Of a DNA stretch of 43,343 nt, positions 1 to 8,061 are shown one piece after another. Positions within the stretch are counted from its first letter, which is position 1. Each line of letters starts with the position of its first letter. The position numbers were made by a program, and so were the translations under genes. Origin of the DNA: Lachnospiraceae bacterium (GTDB lineage Bacteria; Bacillota; Clostridia; Lachnospirales; Lachnospiraceae). Under the pieces are notes generated by a model, which had not been told where the DNA came from, did no database searches, and was given only the letters and a program-made list of their open reading frames with translations. The stretch lies in the NCBI GenBank assembly GCA_018053995.1, contig JAGPKJ010000008.1, positions 1 to 43,343 of the forward strand. Reading direction: 5' to 3'.

Positions 1-381
1 GCTTACAAATACAAGTGCCAGAAGGATACTTGGAAATGCGAAGAGCGCATCGTTGACTCTCATAAGGATCTTATCAACTATACCGCCGAAGTATCCCGTA
101 AAAGCACCGATTATAACACCGCATATGCATCCTATCGCAACAGTTCCGACTGCGACTTCAAGCGTATTGCGGCTTCCAAGCAGCACCCTGCTGAAGACAT
201 CACGTCCGAAATTATCACATCCCATAATATGTTTTACTGAAACACCCGCAAGTTTTGAGGCATTGTCCATTGCGTTAGGATCGTATGGCAGCCAGAATAT
301 CCCAATGATCGTCGCTGTCATTATGATTCCCGTTATTATTGATCCGATTATAAAGTACGGATTTTTATATTTCTTATTCAT
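1..381 (-). CDS. Oligopeptide/dipeptide ABC transporter permease, OppC/DppC type (3' end outside window)
   Basis: Inner-membrane permease that should pair with the OppB-type permease next to it to form the channel of a peptide importer. Only the first 127 codons are in the window. The N terminus has a short basic segment, then a membrane helix at about residues 9-29. The family's Gly/Asn-rich stretch with HIMGCDNFGRDVFSR (the DppC/OppC GTDxxGRDxxSR motif) follows, then two more hydrophobic segments with a glycine-rich GVIIGAFTGYFGG. The ATG overlaps the stop of the upstream permease by four bases (ATGA), which implies translational coupling. The substrate cannot be read from the sequence. Subfamily assignment is by the motif and gene order; ATPase genes would be expected further left, outside the window. 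Confidence 0.9.
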   Translation of the reverse strand, partial: MNKKYKNPYFIIGSIITGIIMTATIIGIFWLPYDPNAMDNASKLAGVSVKHIMGCDNFGRDVFSRVLLGSRNTLEVAVGTVAIGCICGVIIGAFTGYFGGIVDKILMRVNDALFAFPSILLALVFVS

Positions 382-1328
382 TCGCCGGCCTCCGTTATAC
401 GCGGATCGACTGCCTTATATATCAGATCTACTGCAAAATTCGCTACTACAGCAGTAAATGCGATGCACATGATTATCGCCTCAACTACAGGATAATCCCT
501 GTTTGATATTGATGTCAGAAGCGTCCTTCCGATTCCCGGAATACTGAATACCTGCTCGATTATGATGCTTCCTGCCATCATATCTACATATGTCATCCCA
601 AGAAATGTGATGACCGGTATGATAGCGTTTTTGAGCACATGACCGTATAAGACCGCATTTGTCCTGTTTCCTCTGCTGTATGCAGTCCTGACATAATCAA
701 GTTCTGATTCCTTAAGGATCGATTCTTTCAAGAGCTTTGTAGCCATCGCACTCTTAGGAAGCGCTACTGCGATCGCGGGAAATAACATATATCCCATAAA
801 CCCGGCTATGCTTCTGTGATACGAGACGTACCCGCCAGGCACGAACAGATGAAGTATCTTCCCGAAAATAAAAGTTATGATTATACCGCCAAAAAATGAC
901 GGAATCGACATAAAGACCTGATTTACCGCAGTAAGTGCGAGATCCTGCTTACTGCCCTTATGCTTCGCCATATGGATTCCGAGCGGCACAGAGATGATCA
1001 TCATGATGATAAATGCAAACGTTGTAAGTGTAAGCGTTACCGGAAGCTTATCCGCGATCATATTTCTGACAGGCATGCTGTAGCTGTATGACTTTCCCAT
1101 GTCTCCCTTTATGAATGAAGAAGCCCACTCCGCATATCTCACCATCACCGGTCTGTCAAGACCCATAGTATGCCGCAATGCTTCAACGCTTTCCTTCGTC
1201 GCCTGTGTTCCAAGCTGATGTACTGCCGGATCTCCCGGTATCACCGCGAACGCAAGAAATACAAGGAGTGATACTATAAGCAGCGTCACGATTATGGATA
1301 CTATTTTCTTTCCCAAAAATCTAAGCAT
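378..1328 (-). CDS. Oligopeptide/dipeptide ABC transporter permease, OppB/DppB type
   Basis: Integral membrane permease of about 316 residues, the usual size for the family. It starts with the basic MLRFLGKK and a first transmembrane helix, followed by the conserved periplasmic region containing IPGDPA and MGLDRPV, then five more helices. The cytoplasmic EAA-like loop, with SELDYVRTAYSRG followed by HVLKNAIIPV, is the contact site for the ATPase. The C terminus has DPRI, typical of this family. I start it at the ATG at 1328 because AGAGG lies eight bases upstream (1337-1341); an in-frame ATG six codons earlier has no comparable ribosome site. It is downstream of the binding-protein gene and overlaps the next permease by four bases. 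Confidence 0.93.
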   Translation of the reverse strand: MLRFLGKKIVSIIVTLLIVSLLVFLAFAVIPGDPAVHQLGTQATKESVEALRHTMGLDRPVMVRYAEWASSFIKGDMGKSYSYSMPVRNMIADKLPVTLTLTTFAFIIMMIISVPLGIHMAKHKGSKQDLALTAVNQVFMSIPSFFGGIIITFIFGKILHLFVPGGYVSYHRSIAGFMGYMLFPAIAVALPKSAMATKLLKESILKESELDYVRTAYSRGNRTNAVLYGHVLKNAIIPVITFLGMTYVDMMAGSIIIEQVFSIPGIGRTLLTSISNRDYPVVEAIIMCIAFTAVVANFAVDLIYKAVDPRITEAGE

Positions 1329-1396
1329 AATTACATCCTCTGGCAATTCTCAAATATATCTTTCTGTCACATCTCATAAACTGCATCATGTATCAA

Positions 1397-1433
1397 AACA
1401 CCCGAAACACGATATTTCACGATGTTCCGGGTT
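1397..1433 (-). other. Imperfect stem-loop between binding-protein and permease genes
   Basis: On the transcribed strand an inverted repeat pairs AACCCG and GTT-side bases around an AU-rich loop, with a mismatch and small bulges, followed by only four T residues. Its place, just after the lipoprotein gene and about 70 bases before the permease start, fits a partial terminator or an mRNA-stabilising hairpin that lets the binding protein be made in excess over the permeases. That role is inferred from position; the stem is imperfect. Confidence 0.35.
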
Positions 1434-1440
1434 ATTCATC

Positions 1441-2973
1441 TTATTTTGCAGAAGTATCATCTGCCAGTTTCAGGCTGGCGATATCCTGCACATAGAGCGG
1501 ATAGAACTTGTATCCTGTATATTTCTTGTTAAGAGCTACATAGCATGGAAGATCCTGGATATATACGTTTGCCGCGTCATCTGCGAGTATTTTTTCGCAT
1601 GAAAGATACAGCTTGGTCTTCTCAGTGTCGTCTATGCTTGCGGAAGCTTTTGCATACGTATCGTCGTATTCCTTATCGCTGAAATTGACAAAATTGTTGT
1701 CAGCGTCTGAGGTAAAACGTCCCAGAAGTGCTGATGCAGTAAGAGTCGAAGCATCGACACCAATGACCGTCGCTTCATATTTTCTGTTCGTATAAGTGTC
1801 TGAAAGCCAGGAATCCCACTCAACAAGGTTGATATTTGCCGTGATTCCGACTTTCTTAAGCTGTTCCACGATAACCTGCGCAGTATCGATATGCTGCTGA
1901 TAATTAGAAGGAACTGTTATGGAAAATGAGAAACCATCCGGATATCCCGCATCCTTAAGGAGCTGCTTCGCCTTCTCAGGATCATATGAATATGTATTAT
2001 TCAAGCTTTCGTCATAATACTTTGTAAAATTCGGATACATGCTGCTTCCGATTCTCTCGCCTTTACCACCTGATACATACTGCATTATCTCATCAGGATC
2101 TATCGCGTAGCACATAGCCTGTCTTACTTTGATATCATCGAACGGCTTTACTTTATTATTAAGATACAGCGCCTGAACAAGATTCATCGTTCCATCAAGC
2201 ACTTCAAAATCATCATCTTTTCTTATCTGCTCGGCCTGTGTATCCGTAAGTCTTGCAAACATATCGATCGAACCGCCCTCAAGATCGCTCACGAGCGTAT
2301 CTGTGCTTGCGCATACTTTGAAAGTCACGTCCTCGATATTCGCTTTAGTACCCCAGTAATCATCAAATTTCTTAAGTACAACACTATCCTGCGGTGTCCA
2401 TGAGACAAATTTGTATGGTCCCGTTCCAATAGGCGCTGTCTCTTCATTTGCCTTATTTGCTTCAGGCACGATAGCACATGTCAGATACGCAAGGAAATCA
2501 GAATCCGATTCTTTCAGGTTGATGACGACCGTCTTGTCATCCGGTGTCTCGATCTTATCGATATTAGAAAATGCCGCAACATACGGTGTCCCTCCGTCTG
2601 TTCCGGCACATTTATTCAGTGAATAGCTGATATCCTGCACCGTCACAGGGCTCCCGTCCTGGAACTTTATACCGTCACGAAGTGTGAAAGTATATTCTTT
2701 TGCGTCTTTTGATACTTCGTAGCTGCTCGCTACGGCAGGAATCAGATTACCATCGCTGTCGGGCTTTACAAGTCCTTCAAACACGTTAAAGAGCACCTCT
2801 TTAGTTCCCGCCGCCACTGCTTTGTGAGGGTCAAGACTGTCAAGATCTTGAGGTATTCCAATGGTAATTTCGGAAGTATTCCCACCTGACTTGTCGCCTG
2901 AGCATCCTCCCAGTGCAACAGTAAGCGATGCGATCACTGCTGCGAAGATTCCTTTCAGAATTTTCTTTTGCAT
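1441..2973 (-). CDS. Peptide-binding lipoprotein, extracellular solute-binding protein family 5
   Basis: Lipid-anchored substrate-binding component of the peptide importer, about 510 residues, normal for the OppA/DppA family. The N terminus is a lipoprotein signal: QKK, a hydrophobic core and the lipobox LGGC with the modified Cys at residue 24, followed by a Ser/Gly-rich linker. The mature part has family landmarks: DLDSLDPHKA near the start, YTFTLRDGIKFQDGSPVTVQDI, IGTGPYKFVSW, then VRQAMCYAIDPDEI and AKQLLKDAGYPDG. I start at the ATG at 2973, preceded by GGGAGGA (2981-2987), instead of the upstream in-frame start, which would place residues before the signal peptide. A sigma-70-like promoter lies at 3048-3076. 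The bound ligand is unknown; peptides are the usual substrate, but nickel or glycosides are possible in this family. Confidence 0.92.
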   Translation of the reverse strand: MQKKILKGIFAAVIASLTVALGGCSGDKSGGNTSEITIGIPQDLDSLDPHKAVAAGTKEVLFNVFEGLVKPDSDGNLIPAVASSYEVSKDAKEYTFTLRDGIKFQDGSPVTVQDISYSLNKCAGTDGGTPYVAAFSNIDKIETPDDKTVVINLKESDSDFLAYLTCAIVPEANKANEETAPIGTGPYKFVSWTPQDSVVLKKFDDYWGTKANIEDVTFKVCASTDTLVSDLEGGSIDMFARLTDTQAEQIRKDDDFEVLDGTMNLVQALYLNNKVKPFDDIKVRQAMCYAIDPDEIMQYVSGGKGERIGSSMYPNFTKYYDESLNNTYSYDPEKAKQLLKDAGYPDGFSFSITVPSNYQQHIDTAQVIVEQLKKVGITANINLVEWDSWLSDTYTNRKYEATVIGVDASTLTASALLGRFTSDADNNFVNFSDKEYDDTYAKASASIDDTEKTKLYLSCEKILADDAANVYIQDLPCYVALNKKYTGYKFYPLYVQDIASLKLADDTSAK

Positions 2974-3047
2974 GTCACATTCCTCCCTGCCGGCTTTTAC
3001 CGGCAAAACAATATTAAGTTATTTATTTAACAATGTGTTACCCTGTT

Positions 3048-3076
3048 ATTCTATGCGCATCTATCCAAGAAATCAA
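3048..3076 (-). promoter_or_regulatory. Sigma-70-type promoter for the peptide transporter operon
   Basis: On the minus strand TTGATT (3076-3071) and TAGAAT (3053-3048) are separated by exactly 17 bases, matching four and five of six consensus positions. It lies about 75 bases before the lipoprotein start codon and just after the nrdR terminator, so it gives the transporter operon its own transcript. Confidence 0.65.
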
Positions 3077-3117
3077 GTGTATTGTGCAAACACATGGAAC
3101 CGTTCGGAGCAAAGCTC

Positions 3118-3157
3118 ACAAAAATAGAAGAGAACAGATCATCGACCTGTTCTCTTT
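3118..3157 (-). terminator. Rho-independent terminator after nrdR
   Basis: A perfect 10-bp stem (3128-3137 with 3147-3156, AAGAGAACAG and its complement) with a nine-base loop is followed on the minus strand by CTATTTTTG. It begins seven bases after the nrdR stop codon and should end the ftsZ-nrdR transcript. Confidence 0.9.
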
Positions 3158-3163
3158 CAAATA

Positions 3164-3637
3164 TCACGCTTTTGTATCTCTATGTGGTTCCTGAAGAACC
3201 TTCGTCAGTTCGTCCATGAATGTGTTCACATCTTTGAATTCACGATATACCGATGCAAAACGGACATATGCTACAGGATCCAGATCTTTAAGCTTGCCCA
3301 TAACAAGTTCGCCTATAACCCGGCTTGGAACTTCCTTATCATCATAACTGAAGACTTCTGTCTCGATTGAATCAACAAGCTGACTGATCTGCTGAGCGCT
3401 GATCGGTCTCTTGTGGCATGCACGCAGCACACCTGCTTCTATCTTTGACCTGTCATAAGTCTCGCGGTTATTATCTTTCTTAATGACGATAAGCGGAATT
3501 GTCTCAATCTTCTCATATGTAGTGAATCTCTTATTACACTCATCACATACTCTACGCCTTCTTATCGTATTGTTATCGTCAGCCGGACGACTATCAATGA
3601 CTCTTGTATCCTCATGTCCACAGTAAGGACATCTCAT
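3164..3637 (-). CDS. nrdR: Transcriptional repressor NrdR of ribonucleotide reductase genes
   Basis: Zinc-ribbon plus ATP-cone repressor that senses dATP/ATP and shuts off ribonucleotide reductase operons by binding NrdR boxes. The 157-residue length is typical. The N terminus MRCPYCGHEDTRVIDSR supplies the first CxxC and RRRRVCDECNKRFTTYE the second. The ATP-cone follows at about residues 49-139 with VIKKDNNRETYDRSKI and a C-terminal FASVYREFKDVNTF. A strong ribosome site (GGAGGTG) precedes the ATG. It sits 26 bases after ftsZ and is the last gene before the terminator, an association seen in many Firmicutes. No reductase gene is in the window. Confidence 0.97.
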   Translation of the reverse strand: MRCPYCGHEDTRVIDSRPADDNNTIRRRRVCDECNKRFTTYEKIETIPLIVIKKDNNRETYDRSKIEAGVLRACHKRPISAQQISQLVDSIETEVFSYDDKEVPSRVIGELVMGKLKDLDPVAYVRFASVYREFKDVNTFMDELTKVLQEPHRDTKA

Positions 3638-3663
3638 GTGACACCTCCGTATAAAGCGATGTA

Positions 3664-4917
3664 TTATGTATCTCCGTTATTTTTCTTCTGAAGAAAATCC
3701 GGTATATTAAGCGTTCTTGGCTGAACACTGCTGCTGAAATCAGCCGGTTTCTTTATCTGTGGCAGAGGCTGTATCGGCTGTGCCGCTTTCCCGGGATGAT
3801 TTACGACTGTCTTGCCATTTATAGTTCTGGCTTGTGACATCGTGCCATGCTGTTCCTGATTCTGTACCGCCGCAGGTCTTACTGTCGTAGATGCCGGAAT
3901 ACTCTGATTATGCCATGACGTCGGAACTGTGTATCCGACATGCTGCTGCGGAGCATCCTCAGAAAATGTTTCAGCGATTCCCGTTGCGATAAGTGTAACT
4001 CTGCATGAATCAGACTGGCTCTTATCGTCAAGTGCACCAAATACAAGATTGACATCAGTACCGGTTATAGTCTCAACATACTCTGTTGCTTCATATGTAT
4101 CCGGAAGTGATATATCTCCAATAAAGTTCAGGATAATATCAGTAGCACCCTGAATCGATGTTTCAAGAAGCGGGCTGTCAACAGCCATCTTGACTGCATC
4201 AAGTGCTTTATTCTCGCCCTTGCCTTCGCCCATGCCGACATGAGCAAGACCCTTGTCTTTCATTACTGTACGTACGTCAGCAAAGTCAAGATTGATCGTA
4301 GACGGAATATTTATAAGATCTGTGATTCCCTGAACTGCCTGCTGAAGAACAGCATCTGCCATCTCCATAGCTTCATTGAATCCAACCTTCTTATTTACCT
4401 TCTTAAGGATCTTATCATTAGGTATACAAATCAAAGTATCAACATTCTCACGCAGCTTTTTTATGCCTGCTTCGGCATTTCTACGTCTTGTCGATCCTTC
4501 AAATGAAAACGGTTTCGTTACAACGCCTACAGTAAGCATTCCCATGTCTTTTGATATCTTCGCAATGACAGGAGCTGCTCCGGTACCTGTTCCGCCACCC
4601 ATACCACAGGTAACGAATACCATATCCGCACCTTTAAGAGCCTCAGTGAGTTCGTCAGTATTCTCCTCTGCTGCTTTCTCACCGACTTCCGGCTTTGCTC
4701 CGGCACCTAATCCTTTGGTAAGCTTCTCGCCTATCTGAATCATCTTAGGTGCTTTGCACAGTCTCAGTGCCTGTTTATCCGTATTTACCGCTATAAATTC
4801 AACGCTCTTGATATCCTGCTCGATCATCCTCTTGACCGCGTTGTTGCCGCCGCCGCCAACACCGATAACGATGATCTTCGCTTCTGAATCAGAGTCATTA
4901 GACTTTACTTCTATCAA
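3664..4917 (-). CDS. ftsZ: Cell division protein FtsZ (TTG start)
   Basis: Tubulin-like GTPase that polymerises into the division ring. Features are the nucleotide-binding [12 protein letters not shown] near residues 17-28, the signature GGGTGTG at 107-113, the T7-loop region NLDFADV near residue 210, and a Gln/Pro-rich linker. The linker ends in the C-terminal peptide [10 protein letters not shown] that binds FtsA or SepF. At 417 residues it is of ordinary size. The start is a TTG at 4917, six bases after a strong AGGAGGT (4924-4930); no ATG is suitably placed. A separate promoter at 4957-4985 precedes it, so it can be transcribed from the dcw read-through and on its own. ftsA is not adjacent. 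Confidence 0.98.
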   Translation of the reverse strand: MIEVKSNDSDSEAKIIVIGVGGGGNNAVKRMIEQDIKSVEFIAVNTDKQALRLCKAPKMIQIGEKLTKGLGAGAKPEVGEKAAEENTDELTEALKGADMVFVTCGMGGGTGTGAAPVIAKISKDMGMLTVGVVTKPFSFEGSTRRRNAEAGIKKLRENVDTLICIPNDKILKKVNKKVGFNEAMEMADAVLQQAVQGITDLINIPSTINLDFADVRTVMKDKGLAHVGMGEGKGENKALDAVKMAVDSPLLETSIQGATDIILNFIGDISLPDTYEATEYVETITGTDVNLVFGALDDKSQSDSCRVTLIATGIAETFSEDAPQQHVGYTVPTSWHNQSIPASTTVRPAAVQNQEQHGTMSQARTINGKTVVNHPGKAAQPIQPLPQIKKPADFSSSVQPRTLNIPDFLQKKNNGDT

Positions 4918-4956
4918 GATGTTACCTCCTTAAATTCCCGAATAGCCACACTAAAC

Positions 4957-4985
4957 ATAATATAATCATTTTCAAGATTATTCAA
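4957..4985 (-). promoter_or_regulatory. Promoter in front of ftsZ
   Basis: TTGAAT (4985-4980) and TATTAT (4962-4957) on the minus strand are 17 bases apart, 40 bases before the ftsZ start. The -35 box overlaps one arm of a 9-bp AT-rich inverted repeat (4977-4985 with 4994-5002) just downstream of ftsQ. The hairpin has no T tail, so it is not an obvious terminator. Confidence 0.55.
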
Positions 4986-5023
4986 CCTTATTTTTGAATA
5001 ATAAATCGAATATTTAACCATTT

Positions 5024-5824
5024 TTATTGTTCATCGTTTTTTTCTGTAAACGTTATCGTATTTCCATCCTTATAATCAGTAAGATCCAGTGAGCCTTCTT
5101 TTCCCTTGAGCTTAGTCAATATCTCTGGAAGTACTGCCACTTTATCATCTATATTATCCTCTGTTCCAAGGTCAGCTTCGACCTTGTCGAAATACAGGAT
5201 AACATTGTAATCCTTATCAAAATATATCTTATCTGCATCCAGCTCATATTTTTCCATCAGATGCGTTATTGACAATATCTCTGAAAAAACTTTTGAATCA
5301 GGCACAGGAAGCTGTTCATATAAGACAACATGGTCAAACTCCAGCCCTGCCACCTCAGGTATACCGCTTATCTCCTTATCAGAGACTTCTGCGATCACAC
5401 CATCTTTATCAAAATACATATATTTCCCAAGATATTCTACATATCCGGCGAGTGATTTTTCATATACCGTAACTCTGATCGTATCGGGCTTTTCTATAGT
5501 AACGCTCATCGTTTCGATAAATGGAACATCTTTTATCTCTTTATTCCTGTACTTTATCGAAAGATATATCGTACTCTTTCCCATCCTGCCTTTTGTAACG
5601 ATGTCTGCAATCTGCTCATCGGTATAATGCACATTGCCGTCTACATTGACTGTCTTTACGGTGTACTTCTTATTTATCAGAAATAATGTAACGATGACCG
5701 CTGCAAAAATGCTGATAAGCACAAGCGCCTTACGCATCTTGTAGATGTTTATTCTGTTTTCGACGTCAGCATGAGATCTGCGACGGCGTCTTTTTCTCTG
5801 GCTCTTTCGTAAATCATTTTTCAT
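5024..5824 (-). CDS. ftsQ: Cell division protein FtsQ/DivIB
   Basis: Bitopic divisome protein that links FtsL and the class B PBP. The first 30 residues form a very basic cytoplasmic tail (RKSQRKRRRRRSH). One membrane helix lies at about 33-50, and a POTRA domain at about 54-124 (TVKTVNVDGNVHYTDEQI). A beta domain follows with the family-like YVEYLGKYMYFDKDGVI. Length is 266 residues, normal for DivIB. The start codon is one base from the ftsW stop (TGATATG), implying coupling. In many Clostridia murG or murB lies between ftsW and this gene; here they are missing. Confidence 0.9.
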   Translation of the reverse strand: MKNDLRKSQRKRRRRRSHADVENRINIYKMRKALVLISIFAAVIVTLFLINKKYTVKTVNVDGNVHYTDEQIADIVTKGRMGKSTIYLSIKYRNKEIKDVPFIETMSVTIEKPDTIRVTVYEKSLAGYVEYLGKYMYFDKDGVIAEVSDKEISGIPEVAGLEFDHVVLYEQLPVPDSKVFSEILSITHLMEKYELDADKIYFDKDYNVILYFDKVEADLGTEDNIDDKVAVLPEILTKLKGKEGSLDLTDYKDGNTITFTEKNDEQ

Positions 5825-5825
5825 A

Positions 5826-6986
5826 TCACAGATCCTTGAATCTTATTCCACGGCTCACACTCAGGACAAAACCCATCTCGATCAGCAGACACATGAGCGA
5901 ACTGCCTCCATAACTGATAAATGGAAGTGAGATTCCAGTATTTGGTATCATATTTGTCACAACTGCTATGTTTAGAATGACCTGAATCGCGACATGAGCC
6001 ATCACACCGACAACCAAAAGTGCTCCATACAGATCCTCGGAATTATCAGCGATTATCATGCATCTCCATATCAGGAGAACAAACATGAGTATTACTGCGC
6101 CGGCTCCCATAAGTCCAAGATCTTCACATATTATAGAAAAGATCATATCATTCTGAGCTTCAGGAAGATATTTGATGATAAGCGTACTGTTGCCAAGTCC
6201 TTTTCCAAAAAGGCCACCCGATCCGATCGCATAGAGCGCCTGCATCGTCTGAAATCCTTTGCCACTCGCATACGCCTCAGGATCACGCCACGCCCTTATT
6301 CTCTCAAGTCTGAACGATACACTTCCGTCTGATGGAGCATTTACCGCTATCATGATCACGACCGCGGCGATAGCCGCCAGAAAAAGGATCAAGAGAATAT
6401 ACCTTCTATAATCCGGTGTTGATACAAAAAGCATCACAAATGCGATCCCGCAAACTATCAGGGCTGAGCTCAAGTTTCTTGTGATCCCGTATATCGGGAG
6501 TGCAAGCGGCAGCGCCATGATCAGCACAAGCCAAAATCCTTTTCGCGTCTGGGTATAACTTCCAAGTCTGCAAATAAAATCTGCGAGAAAAAGTATTATC
6601 GCTATCTTTGCGATCTCTGCCGGCTGAACTGATACCGAGCCAAAATAGATCCATCTCTTTGCGCCATTTACTTCTCTTCCAAACGGTATTATCAAAAGTA
6701 TCATAGTAAAAGCGAAACCATATATAATAACTGAAAATCTCTCCCAAAAATGATATGGAATCACCATTGTTACGAACATTCCTACTATCCCGATTGCAGC
6801 TGCTTTCGACTGCTTTTTCAGATAATATGCAGCTCCGCCTGCTGTCTGACTTGCCGAATAAGAACTTGTAGCATAGACCATTACAAGTCCGAAGACGACT
6901 AAGAAAAATATGATAACGATCAGATTTTTATCGACATAGCTCTGACTCGCCATTTTTTTTCGTCTTTCTTCAAATCGGTTTGACAC
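5826..6986 (-). CDS. ftsW: SEDS peptidoglycan glycosyltransferase FtsW (GTG start)
   Basis: Ten-helix membrane enzyme that polymerises lipid II at the septum together with its class B PBP. Recognisable SEDS motifs are NGAKRWI at about 107-113, VQPAEIAKIAI at 120-130, LERIRAWRDPEAYASGKGFQ near 227-246, and the catalytic-region LPEAQNDMIFSIICEDLG with Asp280. The C-terminal PNTGISLPFISYGGSS is also present. Length is 386 residues. The start is GTG at 6986 after AAGGGGG; a downstream ATG (codon 12) is a possible alternative. The partner PBP lies two genes upstream. FtsW is favoured over RodA because of its place in the dcw cluster. Confidence 0.95.
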   Translation of the reverse strand: MSNRFEERRKKMASQSYVDKNLIVIIFFLVVFGLVMVYATSSYSASQTAGGAAYYLKKQSKAAAIGIVGMFVTMVIPYHFWERFSVIIYGFAFTMILLIIPFGREVNGAKRWIYFGSVSVQPAEIAKIAIILFLADFICRLGSYTQTRKGFWLVLIMALPLALPIYGITRNLSSALIVCGIAFVMLFVSTPDYRRYILLILFLAAIAAVVIMIAVNAPSDGSVSFRLERIRAWRDPEAYASGKGFQTMQALYAIGSGGLFGKGLGNSTLIIKYLPEAQNDMIFSIICEDLGLMGAGAVILMFVLLIWRCMIIADNSEDLYGALLVVGVMAHVAIQVILNIAVVTNMIPNTGISLPFISYGGSSLMCLLIEMGFVLSVSRGIRFKDL

Positions 6987-7058
6987 TTTTCCCCCTTAAT
7001 TTGCATATCAATTGTCAGTATTCGAGCTGATAATTATAATACTTGGTGCTTATCTTAC

Positions 7059-8033
7059 TTACCATGCTCCCGCAAGTGAGATCATGCATAACAGTGCTGT
7101 TACAACTGAAAATACGGTGACAACTTTTGTCTCCGCCCATCCGCCAAGTTCAAAGTGGTGGTGTATCGGAGCCATCCTAAAGAATCTCTTTCCATGTGTT
7201 GCCTTGAAATATAATACCTGAATCATCACAGATACAACTTCAAGCAGATAGATAAATCCGAATATTATGATATATATCGGCATCTGCATCGAATAAGCTG
7301 CAGCCGCCACAAATCCGCCTATTGCAAGTGATCCTGTATCTCCCATAAATATCTTTGCCGGATATGCATTGAACATAAGAAATCCCATGAGTCCGCCGAT
7401 AACAGCGCATGTGAAAGGTTCAATATTATTTTTTGTCATAAGAGATGCGACGGTAAAGAATATCGCTACGGGAATAGTGACTGTGCTGAGCTGTCCATCG
7501 ATTCCATCCGTAAAATTTGTTCCGTTCACTGTTCCCAAAACAGCGATGATAAGGATCACATAATTTCCCCATCCAAGATCAAGATAATGCCCGTTCATGA
7601 ACGGAATCTTCATTGCAAGGCTCATCCCGTCTCTCTGCATGAGCACTATCGTAAATACTACGGTAAATAAAGTCTGAAGTGCAAGCTTCTGCCATGCCCT
7701 TAATCCCATCGAGCGTTTCAGCACAACCTTTATGAAATCATCGATAAATCCTATAAGACCAAATCCAAATGTAAGTATCATGACCGGTATGATCTCGGGA
7801 TATCTTTTCCCATAGATAAGTGTGACGACCAGTATCCCTGCAAGAAAAAATATTCCACCCATTGTTGCTGTGCCAGTCTTCTTGAGATGACTTGACGGTC
7901 CGTCTGTTCTTTCTGTCTGACTTATCTTAAGACGCTGAAGTGCCGGAAGCATAAGTTTCCCTACTATAAATGTCACTGCAAATGAGATGAGCACTGAAAA
8001 CAGCATATCCGTTCCTATTTGACCAAATATCAT
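7059..8033 (-). CDS. mraY: Phospho-N-acetylmuramoyl-pentapeptide transferase MraY
   Basis: Transfers phospho-MurNAc-pentapeptide from UDP to undecaprenyl phosphate, making lipid I at the membrane. Family motifs in order are DGPSSHLKKTGTATMGG near residues 44-60, GFIDDFIKV (Mg-binding aspartates) near 114-122, GTNFTDGIDG, AYPAKIFMGDTGSL, and the C-terminal MAPIHHHFELGGW. At 324 residues with about ten hydrophobic helices it is full length. The ribosome site GAGGAAA precedes the ATG. It lies between pbpB and ftsW; murF and murD, which often flank it, are absent. Confidence 0.98.
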   Translation of the reverse strand: MIFGQIGTDMLFSVLISFAVTFIVGKLMLPALQRLKISQTERTDGPSSHLKKTGTATMGGIFFLAGILVVTLIYGKRYPEIIPVMILTFGFGLIGFIDDFIKVVLKRSMGLRAWQKLALQTLFTVVFTIVLMQRDGMSLAMKIPFMNGHYLDLGWGNYVILIIAVLGTVNGTNFTDGIDGQLSTVTIPVAIFFTVASLMTKNNIEPFTCAVIGGLMGFLMFNAYPAKIFMGDTGSLAIGGFVAAAAYSMQMPIYIIIFGFIYLLEVVSVMIQVLYFKATHGKRFFRMAPIHHHFELGGWAETKVVTVFSVVTALLCMISLAGAW

Positions 8034-8061
8034 TGAATATTTCCTCGTCTTTCTCTATAGC